Assembly (NCBI GenBank): GCA_030625695.1
Contig: DAOUQK010000046.1
Span: 1-15,041 of the forward strand
From: Paracoccaceae bacterium
GTDB taxonomy: Bacteria; Pseudomonadota; Alphaproteobacteria; Rhodobacterales; Rhodobacteraceae
Length of the DNA stretch: 15,041 bases
Direction: 5' to 3'
In this document: positions 1 to 6,136 of the stretch, piece by piece
Layout of the letters: each line of letters begins with the position of its first letter
How positions within the stretch are numbered: the first letter of the stretch is position 1
Made by a program: the position numbers and the translations under genes
The notes under the pieces: model-generated
The model's database searches: none
What the model saw: the letters and a program-made list of their open reading frames with translations, nothing else
Told to the model about the DNA's origin: nothing

Positions 1-393
1 GTTCAGCCGATAAATATCAAAGTGTTCGAACCCGCGCAGCACCGGCACCAGGGCCAGCAATTGATAGGCCCAGGCAATATCGGGAACGCCGAGAAAATTG
101 GCTATCGGCGCGGCCAGTAAAAACAGGGCAACGCCCGAGGCCACGCTGCGCAGCAGGTTAAAGCCTTGCAAGCCCGCCTGCAGGTCCGGATCATCGCCTG
201 ATTTGTCCTGAACGATCAGTTGTTGCAGGCCCAGCCCCGAGGCCATTTCGACCACCGCCATGGAAATCGCAAAGGTGGCGGCGATGCCATAATCCTCGAC
301 GCTGACCAGCCGGGCGATGGCCAGGTTTCGGACCAGCAGCATGAGCGAGCTGAAAGCATTACCCGACAGGATCAGCAATGCAGTTCGAAACAT
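1..393 (-). CDS. Wzx-type polysaccharide flippase, N-terminal part (runs off the window)
   Basis: Translating the minus strand from ATG at 393-391 gives 131 uninterrupted codons to the window edge. The protein starts MFRTALLILSGNAFSSLMLL, then LVRNLAIARLVSVEDYGIAA. This is the usual opening of the MATE/MVF-superfamily oligosaccharide flippases: a first membrane helix, then a short 'R..IAR.LS.EDYG' loop and a second helix. Further hydrophobic stretches (residues about 45-60 and 85-105) alternate with loops. The family moves undecaprenyl-linked sugar units across the inner membrane. A GGAGG ribosome-binding site at 405-401 lies 7 nt before the ATG and supports this start. The gene diverges from the pyruvyl transferase at 644. 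The family call is fairly secure; the substrate cannot be told. Confidence 0.82.
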   Translation of the reverse strand, partial: MFRTALLILSGNAFSSLMLLVRNLAIARLVSVEDYGIAATFAISMAVVEMASGLGLQQLIVQDKSGDDPDLQAGLQGFNLLRSVASGVALFLLAAPIANFLGVPDIAWAYQLLALVPVLRGFEHFDIYRLN

Positions 394-643
394 CAGACCC
401 CCTCCAAGGGAATTGTGACATGGATCATGTGGAACCTCATGAGGATCCTAGAGATTTCAATCCGCCGACTATGCGGCAGGGTCAAGGCTGTTGAGGGGTA
501 AATTACCACCGCATCACTTGTCCTGGGGTTTGCCGTGACAAAGAAGCCGCACAACTGCGGACTGTGAGGGGCATAGTTTAAACCGTCGGTAAAAGGTGTT
601 AGCCAAAATCAACATCGGCTGATGATTTGTTAGGTCTGTTTTC
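394..643. other. divergent intergenic region between flippase and pyruvyl transferase genes
   Basis: I find no gene here. It must carry the promoters of both flanking genes. It holds a 10-bp palindrome CCTCATGAGG at 435-444, an inverted repeat ACATG-GAT-CATGT at 418-430, and a 5-bp stem hairpin CCGCA-CAAC-TGCGG at 547-560. I could not assign a convincing -35/-10 pair to either direction, so no promoter is called. Confidence 0.5.
418..444. promoter_or_regulatory. two adjacent palindromes upstream of the flippase gene (possible operator or leader structure)
   Basis: ACATG-GAT-CATGT (418-430) is followed 4 nt later by the perfect palindrome CCTCATGAGG (435-444). Both lie just upstream of the ribosome-binding site of the minus-strand flippase gene. 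The symmetry is seen directly. A role as a repressor site or 5' leader structure is only inferred from position, and 10-13 bp palindromes also arise by chance. Confidence 0.22.
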
Positions 644-1807
644 ATGCTCAAGATAACCCTTATCGGCCATGATACCCGGAATGCCAATCTGGGCGTAGGG
701 GCGTTGACCGTGTCCGAAATCGAAGTGGTTCGCCGGATCGCCCGGCGTCAGAATCTGGATATCGACATTACAGTTCTTATAGGCAAGGGCAGTGGATCAG
801 TCAGTGTGTCCGGCAGCGATGTGACCGAAAGGTTTGTTCGCCCCCTGCGCCAGCCGTTTGATTTTTTTTCGGCTGTCCGGGACAGCAATCTGGTGATCGA
901 CATTTCCGGAGGAGACAGCTTTGCTGATATCTATGGCAATCGACGAATATTTCAGATTCTGCTACAGAAATACTTGGTCCACTTTGCTCGGCGGCCCCTT
1001 GTCATGGCTCCTCAGACCGTGGGGCCATTCAAGAAACCCCTGTGGCGGCGTCTAGCCACCGAAAGCGTCCGGCGGTGTGCTATCGTTGCAAGTCGGGATG
1101 AAAAATCGATAACCTTCTTGCGAGACATCGGCGTTCAGCGCGAAGTGGTCGAAGCTTCGGATGTGGCGCTGCGCCTGCCATACACATTACCGCCAGACCG
1201 CCTTGCGGGGGCACCCAAGGTCGGCCTCAATGTTTCCGGACTGTTGATGGGTGGGGGCTTCACGGGCAAAAACATGTTTGGCCTGAAAGCCGATTATCCG
1301 GCCCTGATACGTGAAATCATGAAAGGTTTTCTGTCCCATGCTGACGGTTACGAATTGCATCTGGTGGGGCATGTGATCCCGCGGGAACGCGGTGGTGTCG
1401 AGGATGATTATCAGGCCTGTCTGGATCTTGCCGCTGAATTTCCCGAAACCATCGTCGCGCCCGCCTTTGAAACCCCTTCTGAGGCAAAGAGCTATATTGC
1501 CGGTCTGGATTTCTTCATGGGCGCGCGGATGCATGCCTGCATAGCAGCTTTTTCCACAGGCGTGCCGGTGGTGCCGATGGCCTATAGCCGGAAATTCGCG
1601 GGCCTCTTTGGTTCGCTTGGGTATGAGTTGACGGTTGATTGTACAACAGACACTGCGGAGGATATCCTTGGTCGGATATTCCAAGCTTACGAGGGCAGGG
1701 CCAAAATTGCAGAAGAAATGCAGACAGCGCTGCAGATGGGGCTGGAGAAGCTTGATAGATACGAAAGCGCGCTTGAAAAGTTTATTGTTCAGCATTGCAA
1801 TCTCTAA
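644..1807 (+). CDS. polysaccharide pyruvyl transferase family protein
   Basis: A 387-residue protein with the features of the CsaB/WcaK-type pyruvyl transferases (PF04230 family). These transfer an enolpyruvyl/ketal-pyruvyl group from phosphoenolpyruvate to a sugar of a surface polysaccharide, in the cytoplasm. Visible landmarks are an N-terminal Rossmann-like strand with an N/G-rich loop (residues 5-20), LVIDISGGDSFADIYG (83-98), VMAPQTVGPF (120-129), ASRDEKS (149-155), EASDVALRLPY (170-180) and the C-terminal GARMHACIAAFSTGVPVVP (293-311) with its conserved Arg-Met-His. Length matches the family. The Shine-Dalgarno is weak (TTAGG before ATG 644), but no better start exists. It leads a plus-strand run with the methyltransferase 50 bp downstream. 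The acceptor sugar is unknown. Confidence 0.88.
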   Translation: MLKITLIGHDTRNANLGVGALTVSEIEVVRRIARRQNLDIDITVLIGKGSGSVSVSGSDVTERFVRPLRQPFDFFSAVRDSNLVIDISGGDSFADIYGNRRIFQILLQKYLVHFARRPLVMAPQTVGPFKKPLWRRLATESVRRCAIVASRDEKSITFLRDIGVQREVVEASDVALRLPYTLPPDRLAGAPKVGLNVSGLLMGGGFTGKNMFGLKADYPALIREIMKGFLSHADGYELHLVGHVIPRERGGVEDDYQACLDLAAEFPETIVAPAFETPSEAKSYIAGLDFFMGARMHACIAAFSTGVPVVPMAYSRKFAGLFGSLGYELTVDCTTDTAEDILGRIFQAYEGRAKIAEEMQTALQMGLEKLDRYESALEKFIVQHCNL

Positions 1808-1857
1808 AACGGGTTGACGTCTAGCTGCGTGCTTGAAAAGCTGGAGCGAAACTGGAG

Positions 1858-2544
1858 ATGGTACTGGAAATGGGTGGTTCATTAATCCGCAACACAATCC
1901 GGGCTTTCGCTTATTCCACACCACTGCATCGTATTTTGGGGATGGGCCAAGCCAAGTTCGATCAAGAGTACTGGAATAAGCAGCTTTCTGGCGCCTTTAA
2001 GCCTCATCTTGGGGGCACTATCTCTGTTGGCGTTCGGAATTCGATCGTTTTGTCGTTGATTGACAATGTTATCCCTCATGCCAGGCGGCTTCTGGATGTT
2101 GGCTGTGCTTCTGGCAGCCTGTTTAGGGCCCATGGTGGCCACCGTTTTTCCTACGTTGGAACGGGCATCAGCGATGTTGCAATTGAAGAAGCACAAAAGT
2201 TGTCGCCAGATGCTGAATTCCATACCGCGCGGCTCGAGGATTTTTCCCCTGAGAGGGTCTTTGATGTCATTGTTTTGAATGAAGTTCTTTATTACCTAGC
2301 TGTAAAGGATGCTCGCAAAGCCGCCGAAAAATACTCTCGTTATTTGACTGAGAAAGGCATTCTTATTGTCTCCATGAAAGAAGACCCGAAATCCAGAGCC
2401 ATCTTTTCTGAGATTGGAAAAGCACTTCAATGGGTCAATGGCATTCTGTATCAGGAAAAAGCCACGGCTGGGCCAGAATTTAGTATCAGAAGAGACGCAA
2501 AACGTCCCGCATACATGATCGGAGTATTTACGAGGTGTCCCTAA
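1858..2544 (+). CDS. class I SAM-dependent methyltransferase
   Basis: A 228-residue protein with a Rossmann-type SAM-binding core. Motif I is RRLLDVGCASGSLF (76-89), the post-motif strand FSYVGTGISDVAIEEA is at 97-112, and the motif IV region FDVIVLNEVLYYL is at 135-147. A basic N-terminal extension of about 50 residues precedes the core. It probably methylates a sugar or lipid-linked glycan precursor, judged only from its place between a pyruvyl transferase and a deacetylase. The residue that normally ends beta-strand 2 and holds the SAM ribose (Asp or Glu) is Gly103 here (codon GGC, one base from GAC), so cofactor binding may be weakened. The start could be ATG 1858 or the in-frame ATG 1870; GGAG at 1854-1857 suits 1870 slightly better. 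Confidence 0.82.
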   Translation: MVLEMGGSLIRNTIRAFAYSTPLHRILGMGQAKFDQEYWNKQLSGAFKPHLGGTISVGVRNSIVLSLIDNVIPHARRLLDVGCASGSLFRAHGGHRFSYVGTGISDVAIEEAQKLSPDAEFHTARLEDFSPERVFDVIVLNEVLYYLAVKDARKAAEKYSRYLTEKGILIVSMKEDPKSRAIFSEIGKALQWVNGILYQEKATAGPEFSIRRDAKRPAYMIGVFTRCP

Positions 2545-2671
2545 GGCGTCACCATTCAAATTATGCCATCGTGCACCTCTACTAATACTGCTTTTCAGGT
2601 ATTGCGCTGGGTTAAAAGTAGCGTTCCATCATGGGAAAACCGGAAATGATGACCGTCAGAAGAGCCCTATA

Positions 2672-3340
2672 TTGAGGCCGAGAACGCTTAACTTTCATGG
2701 TATCGGCACACCTGCGCCTGCAGTTGACCCGGGCGAACGACCTTATTGGATCGATATTGATCTGTTTGCCGATGTGATTGAGAATTTCCCGGATTGGAGC
2801 CATCATCGCCCACTTTACATCACTTTCGACGACGGCAATCTATCGGACTTAGAGATTGCGGCCCCGATTCTAGCCGCACGTGGTTTGTCAGCGCGGTTTT
2901 TCGTACTGACCGGACGTTTGGAGATGCCCAATTATTTGTCCGCAAAGGATGTGATCGAGCTCCACAAAATGGGTTTCAGTATCGGCTCACATGGACACAG
3001 TCATGTCGATTGGTCAACTCTGTCTCCGAACGGGTTAGTCGAAGAGCTTTGCCAATCTCGGACCCGGCTCTCGGACATCCTGAATTGCCAGATTGCCGAG
3101 GCGGCGATCCCATTCGGCAACTACAACCGGACAGTTCTGCGAGCCTTGAAGGCCGCTGGTTATACTACTGTATGGACAAGCGATGGTGGCGGCATGGATC
3201 CGAATGCATTCTTGCGTCCGCGAACTTCGATCAAAGGGGACATGTCGATCGAAACTGTTCGGCAGATATTGCTGTCCAAACCAAACCCCGCTCGTGAGCT
3301 TCGGCGTGCAATAGCCAAGACACGTAAGCGCATTTTTTGA
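2672..3340 (+). CDS. polysaccharide deacetylase (NodB homology) family protein, TTG start
   Basis: The 222-residue product carries the NodB/CE4 metal-dependent deacetylase motifs: ITFDDGN (50-56, catalytic Asp53 and metal Asp54), GSHGHSH (105-111, the H-x3-H metal pair) and AIPFGNYN (145-152). RPR follows at 182-184, and the opening LNFHGIG is typical of this subgroup. It would remove N- or O-acetyl groups from a polysaccharide. No signal peptide is seen, which fits a cytoplasmic or lipid-intermediate substrate. The start is TTG 2672 because the frame has no upstream ATG or GTG, although it is open from 2519. AGAAGAG at 2658-2664 can serve as a ribosome-binding site. An ATG 14-codon reading frame in another phase (2631-2675) overlaps the start. 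The stop lies 12 bp from the original stop of the convergent acyltransferase gene (3353-3355). Confidence 0.86.
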   Translation: MRPRTLNFHGIGTPAPAVDPGERPYWIDIDLFADVIENFPDWSHHRPLYITFDDGNLSDLEIAAPILAARGLSARFFVLTGRLEMPNYLSAKDVIELHKMGFSIGSHGHSHVDWSTLSPNGLVEELCQSRTRLSDILNCQIAEAAIPFGNYNRTVLRALKAAGYTTVWTSDGGGMDPNAFLRPRTSIKGDMSIETVRQILLSKPNPARELRRAIAKTRKRIF

Positions 3341-3375
3341 ACGGTCTTTGATTCAAGTAGGCTTAGCGCGGTTTA

Positions 3376-3386
3376 GGGCATTTCAC
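3376..3386 (+). repeat. left terminal inverted repeat of the outer IS630 element
   Basis: GGGCATTTCAC, preceded by TA at 3374-3375. It pairs with 6947-6957 (10 of 11 bases). Confidence 0.82.
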
Positions 3387-3491
3387 GGCCACTCGGAATC
3401 GGGAGGGATTCCCATATCGTTTTGATTGTGGTTCATATGTGGACGCCCCGTATTGGCAATAGCTTTCTTTTTGCGTTTGATCGGTTGCTTT

Positions 3492-3565
3492 CATATGTCC
3501 GGCCTGTTTTGTGCAGCACTTATGTCTGCTGGCCCTGATGGAAATCCGCGAACGAGGTCCCTAAT
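3492..3565 (-). ncRNA. candidate guide (seek/bridge) RNA segment of the first IS1111-type element
   Basis: This 74-nt stretch lies in the non-coding DNA downstream of the transposase stop. It aligns without net gaps to 11573-11646 in the second IS1111-type element, sharing blocks TGTCCGGCC, CTGGCC.TGATG, TCCGCG and CCTAAT. Both have a 5-bp hairpin at the same place: CAGCA (3514-3518) with TGCTG (3527-3531) here, GTGGC with GCCAC there. The different stem sequences with kept pairing point to RNA structure. IS1111-subgroup elements are known to encode their guide RNA on this side of the transposase. Exact RNA ends are not determined. Confidence 0.5.
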
Positions 3566-3674
3566 CACTCGTGGCGCGCTTTGAAGAGCGCAATGAATCA
3601 CACGGGGTGTTCTCGTTCTTGGACAGATCGTCACGCATCATAGGATTGCTCACCAATTCTTGTGTCGCCAGGCT

Positions 3675-4697
3675 CTACTGCTTGGCGACGTGGTAGGGGT
3701 GGTAGGATCGGTCATGTGCCAACAAAGCCCAGGCGATCCGGGCTGTTTTGTTTGCTAGCGCGACTGAGACAAGCCGCACGGGCTTTTTGTCCAGCAGGCC
3801 ACGCAGCCAGTGCGCCAGTGGTGTGTCTTTGTTTCGAGAGTGTCGGATGACAGCGGTTGCGCCAACCACCAGCAATCGTCGCAAGTACCTGTCGCCTTGT
3901 TTTGATATCCCGCCAAGGCGAACCTTCTCGCCGCTTGAGTTTTGCTTGGGCACCAGGCCTAGCCATGCCGCAAACTGTCGCCCCGATCGGAACGCATGGA
4001 TGTCGCTGACAGTAGCGACAATAGCGGTGGCGGTTATTACCCCGATGCCGGGGATAGCAACCAACCGCTGGCTCATAGCGTTTTGACGATGCCAGTCGTT
4101 CAGTGTCTGATCCAATGATTGCAGCTCATCTTCCAACTCGACCAGTCTTCTGGCGAGTACTGATAAAGCGGTGCGGGCCATCTCGGGTACGCCGGGCTCT
4201 GGGATATGTGCATCAAAAACACGAGCCACAAGTTTGATCAGGTTGCGCACCCCGGGGTTAGCCACGAGGCCAAATTCCGCCAGATGGGCGCGCATTGCAT
4301 TCGCAGCCATCGTACGTTGCCGCACCACCAGAGATCGGGTGCGATGAACCATTAGGATGCCTTGTTGTTCCGGGGATTTTACCGGCACAAAGCGCATGGT
4401 AGGGCGTGTGACTGCTTCGCAGATCGCTTCTGCATCCGCAGCATCGTTTTTGCCGCGCTTCACATAAGCTTTCACGTAAGCGGGTGGCATGAGCTTGACC
4501 TCATGCCCAAGTGCCGCCAACTCCCGCGCCCAATGATGAGCGGTGGCACAGGCTTCGATCCCGATCAGACAAGACGGCAGCTTCGCAAAGAATGGCAGCA
4601 ACTTGCGCCGCGTCAGCACGGCCTCGCCGGTTTCATCGACACCGTGAACCTGGAAAACACTCTTCGCAATGTCCAATCCAATTGTGGTAATTCTCAT
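3675..4697 (-). CDS. IS110 family transposase (IS1111 subgroup)
   Basis: A full-length 340-residue DEDD transposase. The N-terminal RuvC-like half has Asp9 (TIGLDIAK), Glu48 (LIGIEAC), and Asp85 and Asp88 (KNDAADAEAI). The C-terminal transposase-20 half has IPGIGVITA (215-223), FAAWLGLVPKQNSSGEK (242-258, holding the conserved serines) and GDRYLRRLLV (268-277). AAGGAG lies 7 nt before the ATG at 4697. Members of this family recombine DNA without a classical DDE step and, as shown for IS110/IS1111 elements, are guided by an element-encoded structured RNA. No frameshift or missing catalytic residue is visible, so it may be active. A homologous but broken copy lies at 11765-12776. Confidence 0.93.
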   Translation of the reverse strand: MRITTIGLDIAKSVFQVHGVDETGEAVLTRRKLLPFFAKLPSCLIGIEACATAHHWARELAALGHEVKLMPPAYVKAYVKRGKNDAADAEAICEAVTRPTMRFVPVKSPEQQGILMVHRTRSLVVRQRTMAANAMRAHLAEFGLVANPGVRNLIKLVARVFDAHIPEPGVPEMARTALSVLARRLVELEDELQSLDQTLNDWHRQNAMSQRLVAIPGIGVITATAIVATVSDIHAFRSGRQFAAWLGLVPKQNSSGEKVRLGGISKQGDRYLRRLLVVGATAVIRHSRNKDTPLAHWLRGLLDKKPVRLVSVALANKTARIAWALLAHDRSYHPYHVAKQ

Positions 4698-4802
4698 ATG
4701 GGCGCTCCTTCTTTGTATGGCGACGTTAACAACACCACCTTATGGCACATCGATGCCGGGTTGAGGGGGCGTCCACCTCATCACTGTTGTTGGAGGTGGA
4801 TC

Positions 4803-4997
4803 ATGAGCAAAACGTATTCTTCGGACCTACGCGAGCGTGTTGTTACGCAGGTGAATGCCGGGAATTCCCGTCGGGAGGTGGCGCGTCGATTTGGAGTTAG
4901 TCCAAGCTTTGTCGTCAAACTCATGCAACTTGTTGCTGATACCGGTTCAACGACTGCGGCCAAGCGCGGCAGGCCGTTCGGGCAAGGCAAGCTGGCG
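4803..4997 (+). pseudogene. N-terminal fragment of the outer IS630 transposase
   Basis: From ATG 4803 (GGAGGTGG at 4792-4799 upstream) the frame encodes MSKTYSSDLRERVVTQ, then a helix-turn-helix (SRREVARRFGVSPSFVVKLM) and TAAKRGRPFGQGKLA. This is the standard DNA-binding N-terminus of IS630 transposases. Family similarity stops after about 65 residues, near 4996. The frame stays open to 5201 but reads antisense through another IS fragment, so that extension is not real. The catalytic DDE core is absent. The rest of this gene resumes at 6778. Confidence 0.8.
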
Positions 4998-5416
4998 GGT
5001 GGGCAAAACCGCTCTCGTCAATGTAGACAATCGGTCGCCCTGCCACCTCATGCGCCGCTATCTTCTTGCGAAAGACTTGCCTTGCGTCTTCGTCCGCCTT
5101 TGGGTGTGCCAGGGATTTTTTTATATGTCACCCCGAGCTTGCGCAAAGCTTGCCAGATCGCCTTGGGCGTCACTGCGAACCGGGCAGCCCGCTCATACTG
5201 ATAGGCGTCGGGATAATCGACGACATCTTGCCGGAGATTTTCGAGGTCAATCTTGAGCCCCTTCTCACGACGATAGCTTTTCGGCTCTATATCCTTGTTC
5301 CAGCGGACCAGGCTTGCGATGCCAATCGAAAACCTCTGGGCGGCATGCCCGAAGGTCAGACCCTCACGTTCTTTCACATCAAGAACGTGGCGGCGGAAAG
5401 AAACGGAATATGTCAT
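4998..5416 (-). pseudogene. 5' part of a second, different IS630-family transposase (orfA plus start of orfB)
   Basis: On the minus strand from ATG 5416 the product starts MTYSVSFRRHVLDVKEREGL and continues through FSIGIASLVRWNKDIEPKS, DVVDYPDAYQYERAARF and LGVTYKK, a typical IS630 orfA. At a run of seven A (complement of 5116-5122) the family alignment moves to the +1 frame, giving HPKADEDARQVFRKK and then IVYIDESGFAHP, the region of the first catalytic Asp. Frameshifted orfA/orfB expression is common in IS630 elements, so this shift need not be a mutation. Homology ends abruptly near 4998, where the other IS630 N-terminus begins, so the rest of the DDE domain is lost. No terminal repeats of this element are left. 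Confidence 0.75.
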
Positions 5417-5425
5417 ACTGGCCGG

Positions 5426-5428
5426 ACC
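5426..5428 (+). repeat. target-site duplication (left copy) of the IS3 element
   Basis: ACC immediately before the TG end of the element. The same triplet at 6778-6780 follows the CA end. Confidence 0.65.
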
Positions 5429-5508
5429 TGAGGTACCCCCCGAAATTCGGACACTGACGTAAGCTGCAATTTGTTGTCTGCTGATCTTCAACAGGAAGGA
5501 GATCAGAG

Positions 5509-5802
5509 ATGTCAAAACGAAAGCAACATCACCCAGAATTCAAGGCCAAGGTCGCGTTGGAGGCGCTGAAAGGCGAGGAGACGGTCAGCGAGTTGGCGAG
5601 TCGCTTTGGGGTCCACCCGACGATGATCCATCAATGGAAACGGGCTTTGCTTGAGGGCGCGTCTGGCGTGTTTGAGCGTGGCAACCGGAGAATACCGGAA
5701 GTCGATGAGGAGCAAGTTAGAGACCTACACGCCAAAATCGGGGAGTTGGCCGTCGCCAACGATTTTTTGGCCAGAAAGCTCAAGCCCTGGACCGGCAAGT
5801 GA
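5509..5802 (+). CDS. IS3 family transposase OrfA
   Basis: A 97-residue protein starting MSKRKQHHPEFKAKVALEAL. It has the helix-turn-helix ETVSELASRFGVHPTMIHQW (24-43) and a C-terminal heptad-like stretch (VDEEQVRDLHAKIGELAVAN) that forms the leucine-zipper segment of IS3 OrfA proteins. AAGGAG lies 9 nt before the ATG. It binds the element ends; normally it is also the front half of the OrfAB transposase made by -1 frameshifting. The stop TGA (5800-5802) overlaps the GTG that opens orfB (5799) in the -1 frame. OrfA itself appears intact. Confidence 0.88.
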   Translation: MSKRKQHHPEFKAKVALEALKGEETVSELASRFGVHPTMIHQWKRALLEGASGVFERGNRRIPEVDEEQVRDLHAKIGELAVANDFLARKLKPWTGK

Positions 5803-5939
5803 GGCGGGATATGATTGAGCCGGGCTTACCAAGGCTGTCTGTCGGAAAACAATGCGCGTTGCTGTCGATCTCGCGATCCTCATTTTACTATGAGCCAAAG
5901 GGTGAGAGCGGGATGAACCTTGATCTGATGCGCTTGATC

Positions 5940-5976
5940 ACCGCCCGGCAGGCGATGCTTGCATCGCTGAGAGGGG
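5940..5976 (+). repeat. short palindromic inserted repeat, copy 1 (in IS3 orfB)
   Basis: A 37-nt segment interrupts the codons for LMRLI and (N/D)KQFLETP. It starts CCGCCCGGCAGGCGATGC and ends CATCGCTGAGAGGGG. It contains the perfect inverted repeat GCGATGC-TT-GCATCGC (5952-5967). Its sequence matches, in reverse orientation, the insert at 6094-6136. It introduces the TAA at 5979-5981 and shifts the frame. Confidence 0.78.
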
Positions 5977-6093
5977 AATAAACAGTTCTTAGAAACACCG
6001 TTTTATGGGTTGCGCCAGATGACCTGGCATCTGCGCAACGAGGGCCATTTGGTAAATGAGAAGCGCATCCGCCGTTTGATGCGGCTGATGGGC

Positions 6094-6136
6094 CCCCTCT
6101 CGGCAGATTGCTACGCAATCGCCTGCCGGGCAACGG
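6094..6136 (-). repeat. short palindromic inserted repeat, copy 2, opposite orientation (in IS3 orfB)
   Basis: About 40 of these 43 nt separate RRLMRLMG from MPIYQKP. The reverse complement contains GCCCGGCAGGCGATTGC and ends CAATCTGCCGAGAGGGG. It shares with copy 1 the 13-mer CCCGGCAGGCGAT, the terminal GAGAGGGG and the central GC/ATC arms, with a few single-base gaps. It also folds on itself: CGGCAGATTGC pairs with GCAATC(GCC)TGCCG around a TAC loop. Confidence 0.78.

Larger units (their letters stand above)
3439..4776 (-). mobile_element. IS110-family (IS1111 subgroup) insertion sequence, apparently intact
   Basis: Inverted repeats GTGGACGCCCC (3439-3449) and GGGGCGTCCAC (4766-4776) match perfectly over 11 bp and enclose one full transposase gene on the minus strand plus about 235 bp of non-coding DNA on its 3' side. 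Subterminal repeats, no clear target duplication and the DEDD transposase are the marks of the IS1111 subgroup. A few bases outside the repeats (about 3434-3438 and 4777-4781) may also belong to the element. It sits in the untranslated leader of the outer IS630 element. Joining GTGGTTCAT to CACTGTTG rebuilds a plausible leader. Confidence 0.85.

Noticed and set aside
1187..1924. Long open frame on the minus strand opposite the pyruvyl transferase gene
   Set aside because: It is antisense to a clearly homologous gene and shows no protein-family features; it is a shadow of that gene's codon use.
4362..5201. A 279-codon plus-strand open frame containing the IS630 N-terminus
   Set aside because: Its first part is antisense to the IS1111 transposase and its last part antisense to the IS630 relic; only 4803-4997 has family similarity.
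5417..5515. N-terminal extension of the minus-strand IS630 relic
   Set aside because: These codons lie mostly within the left end of the later IS3 insertion, and the family start is the ATG at 5416.
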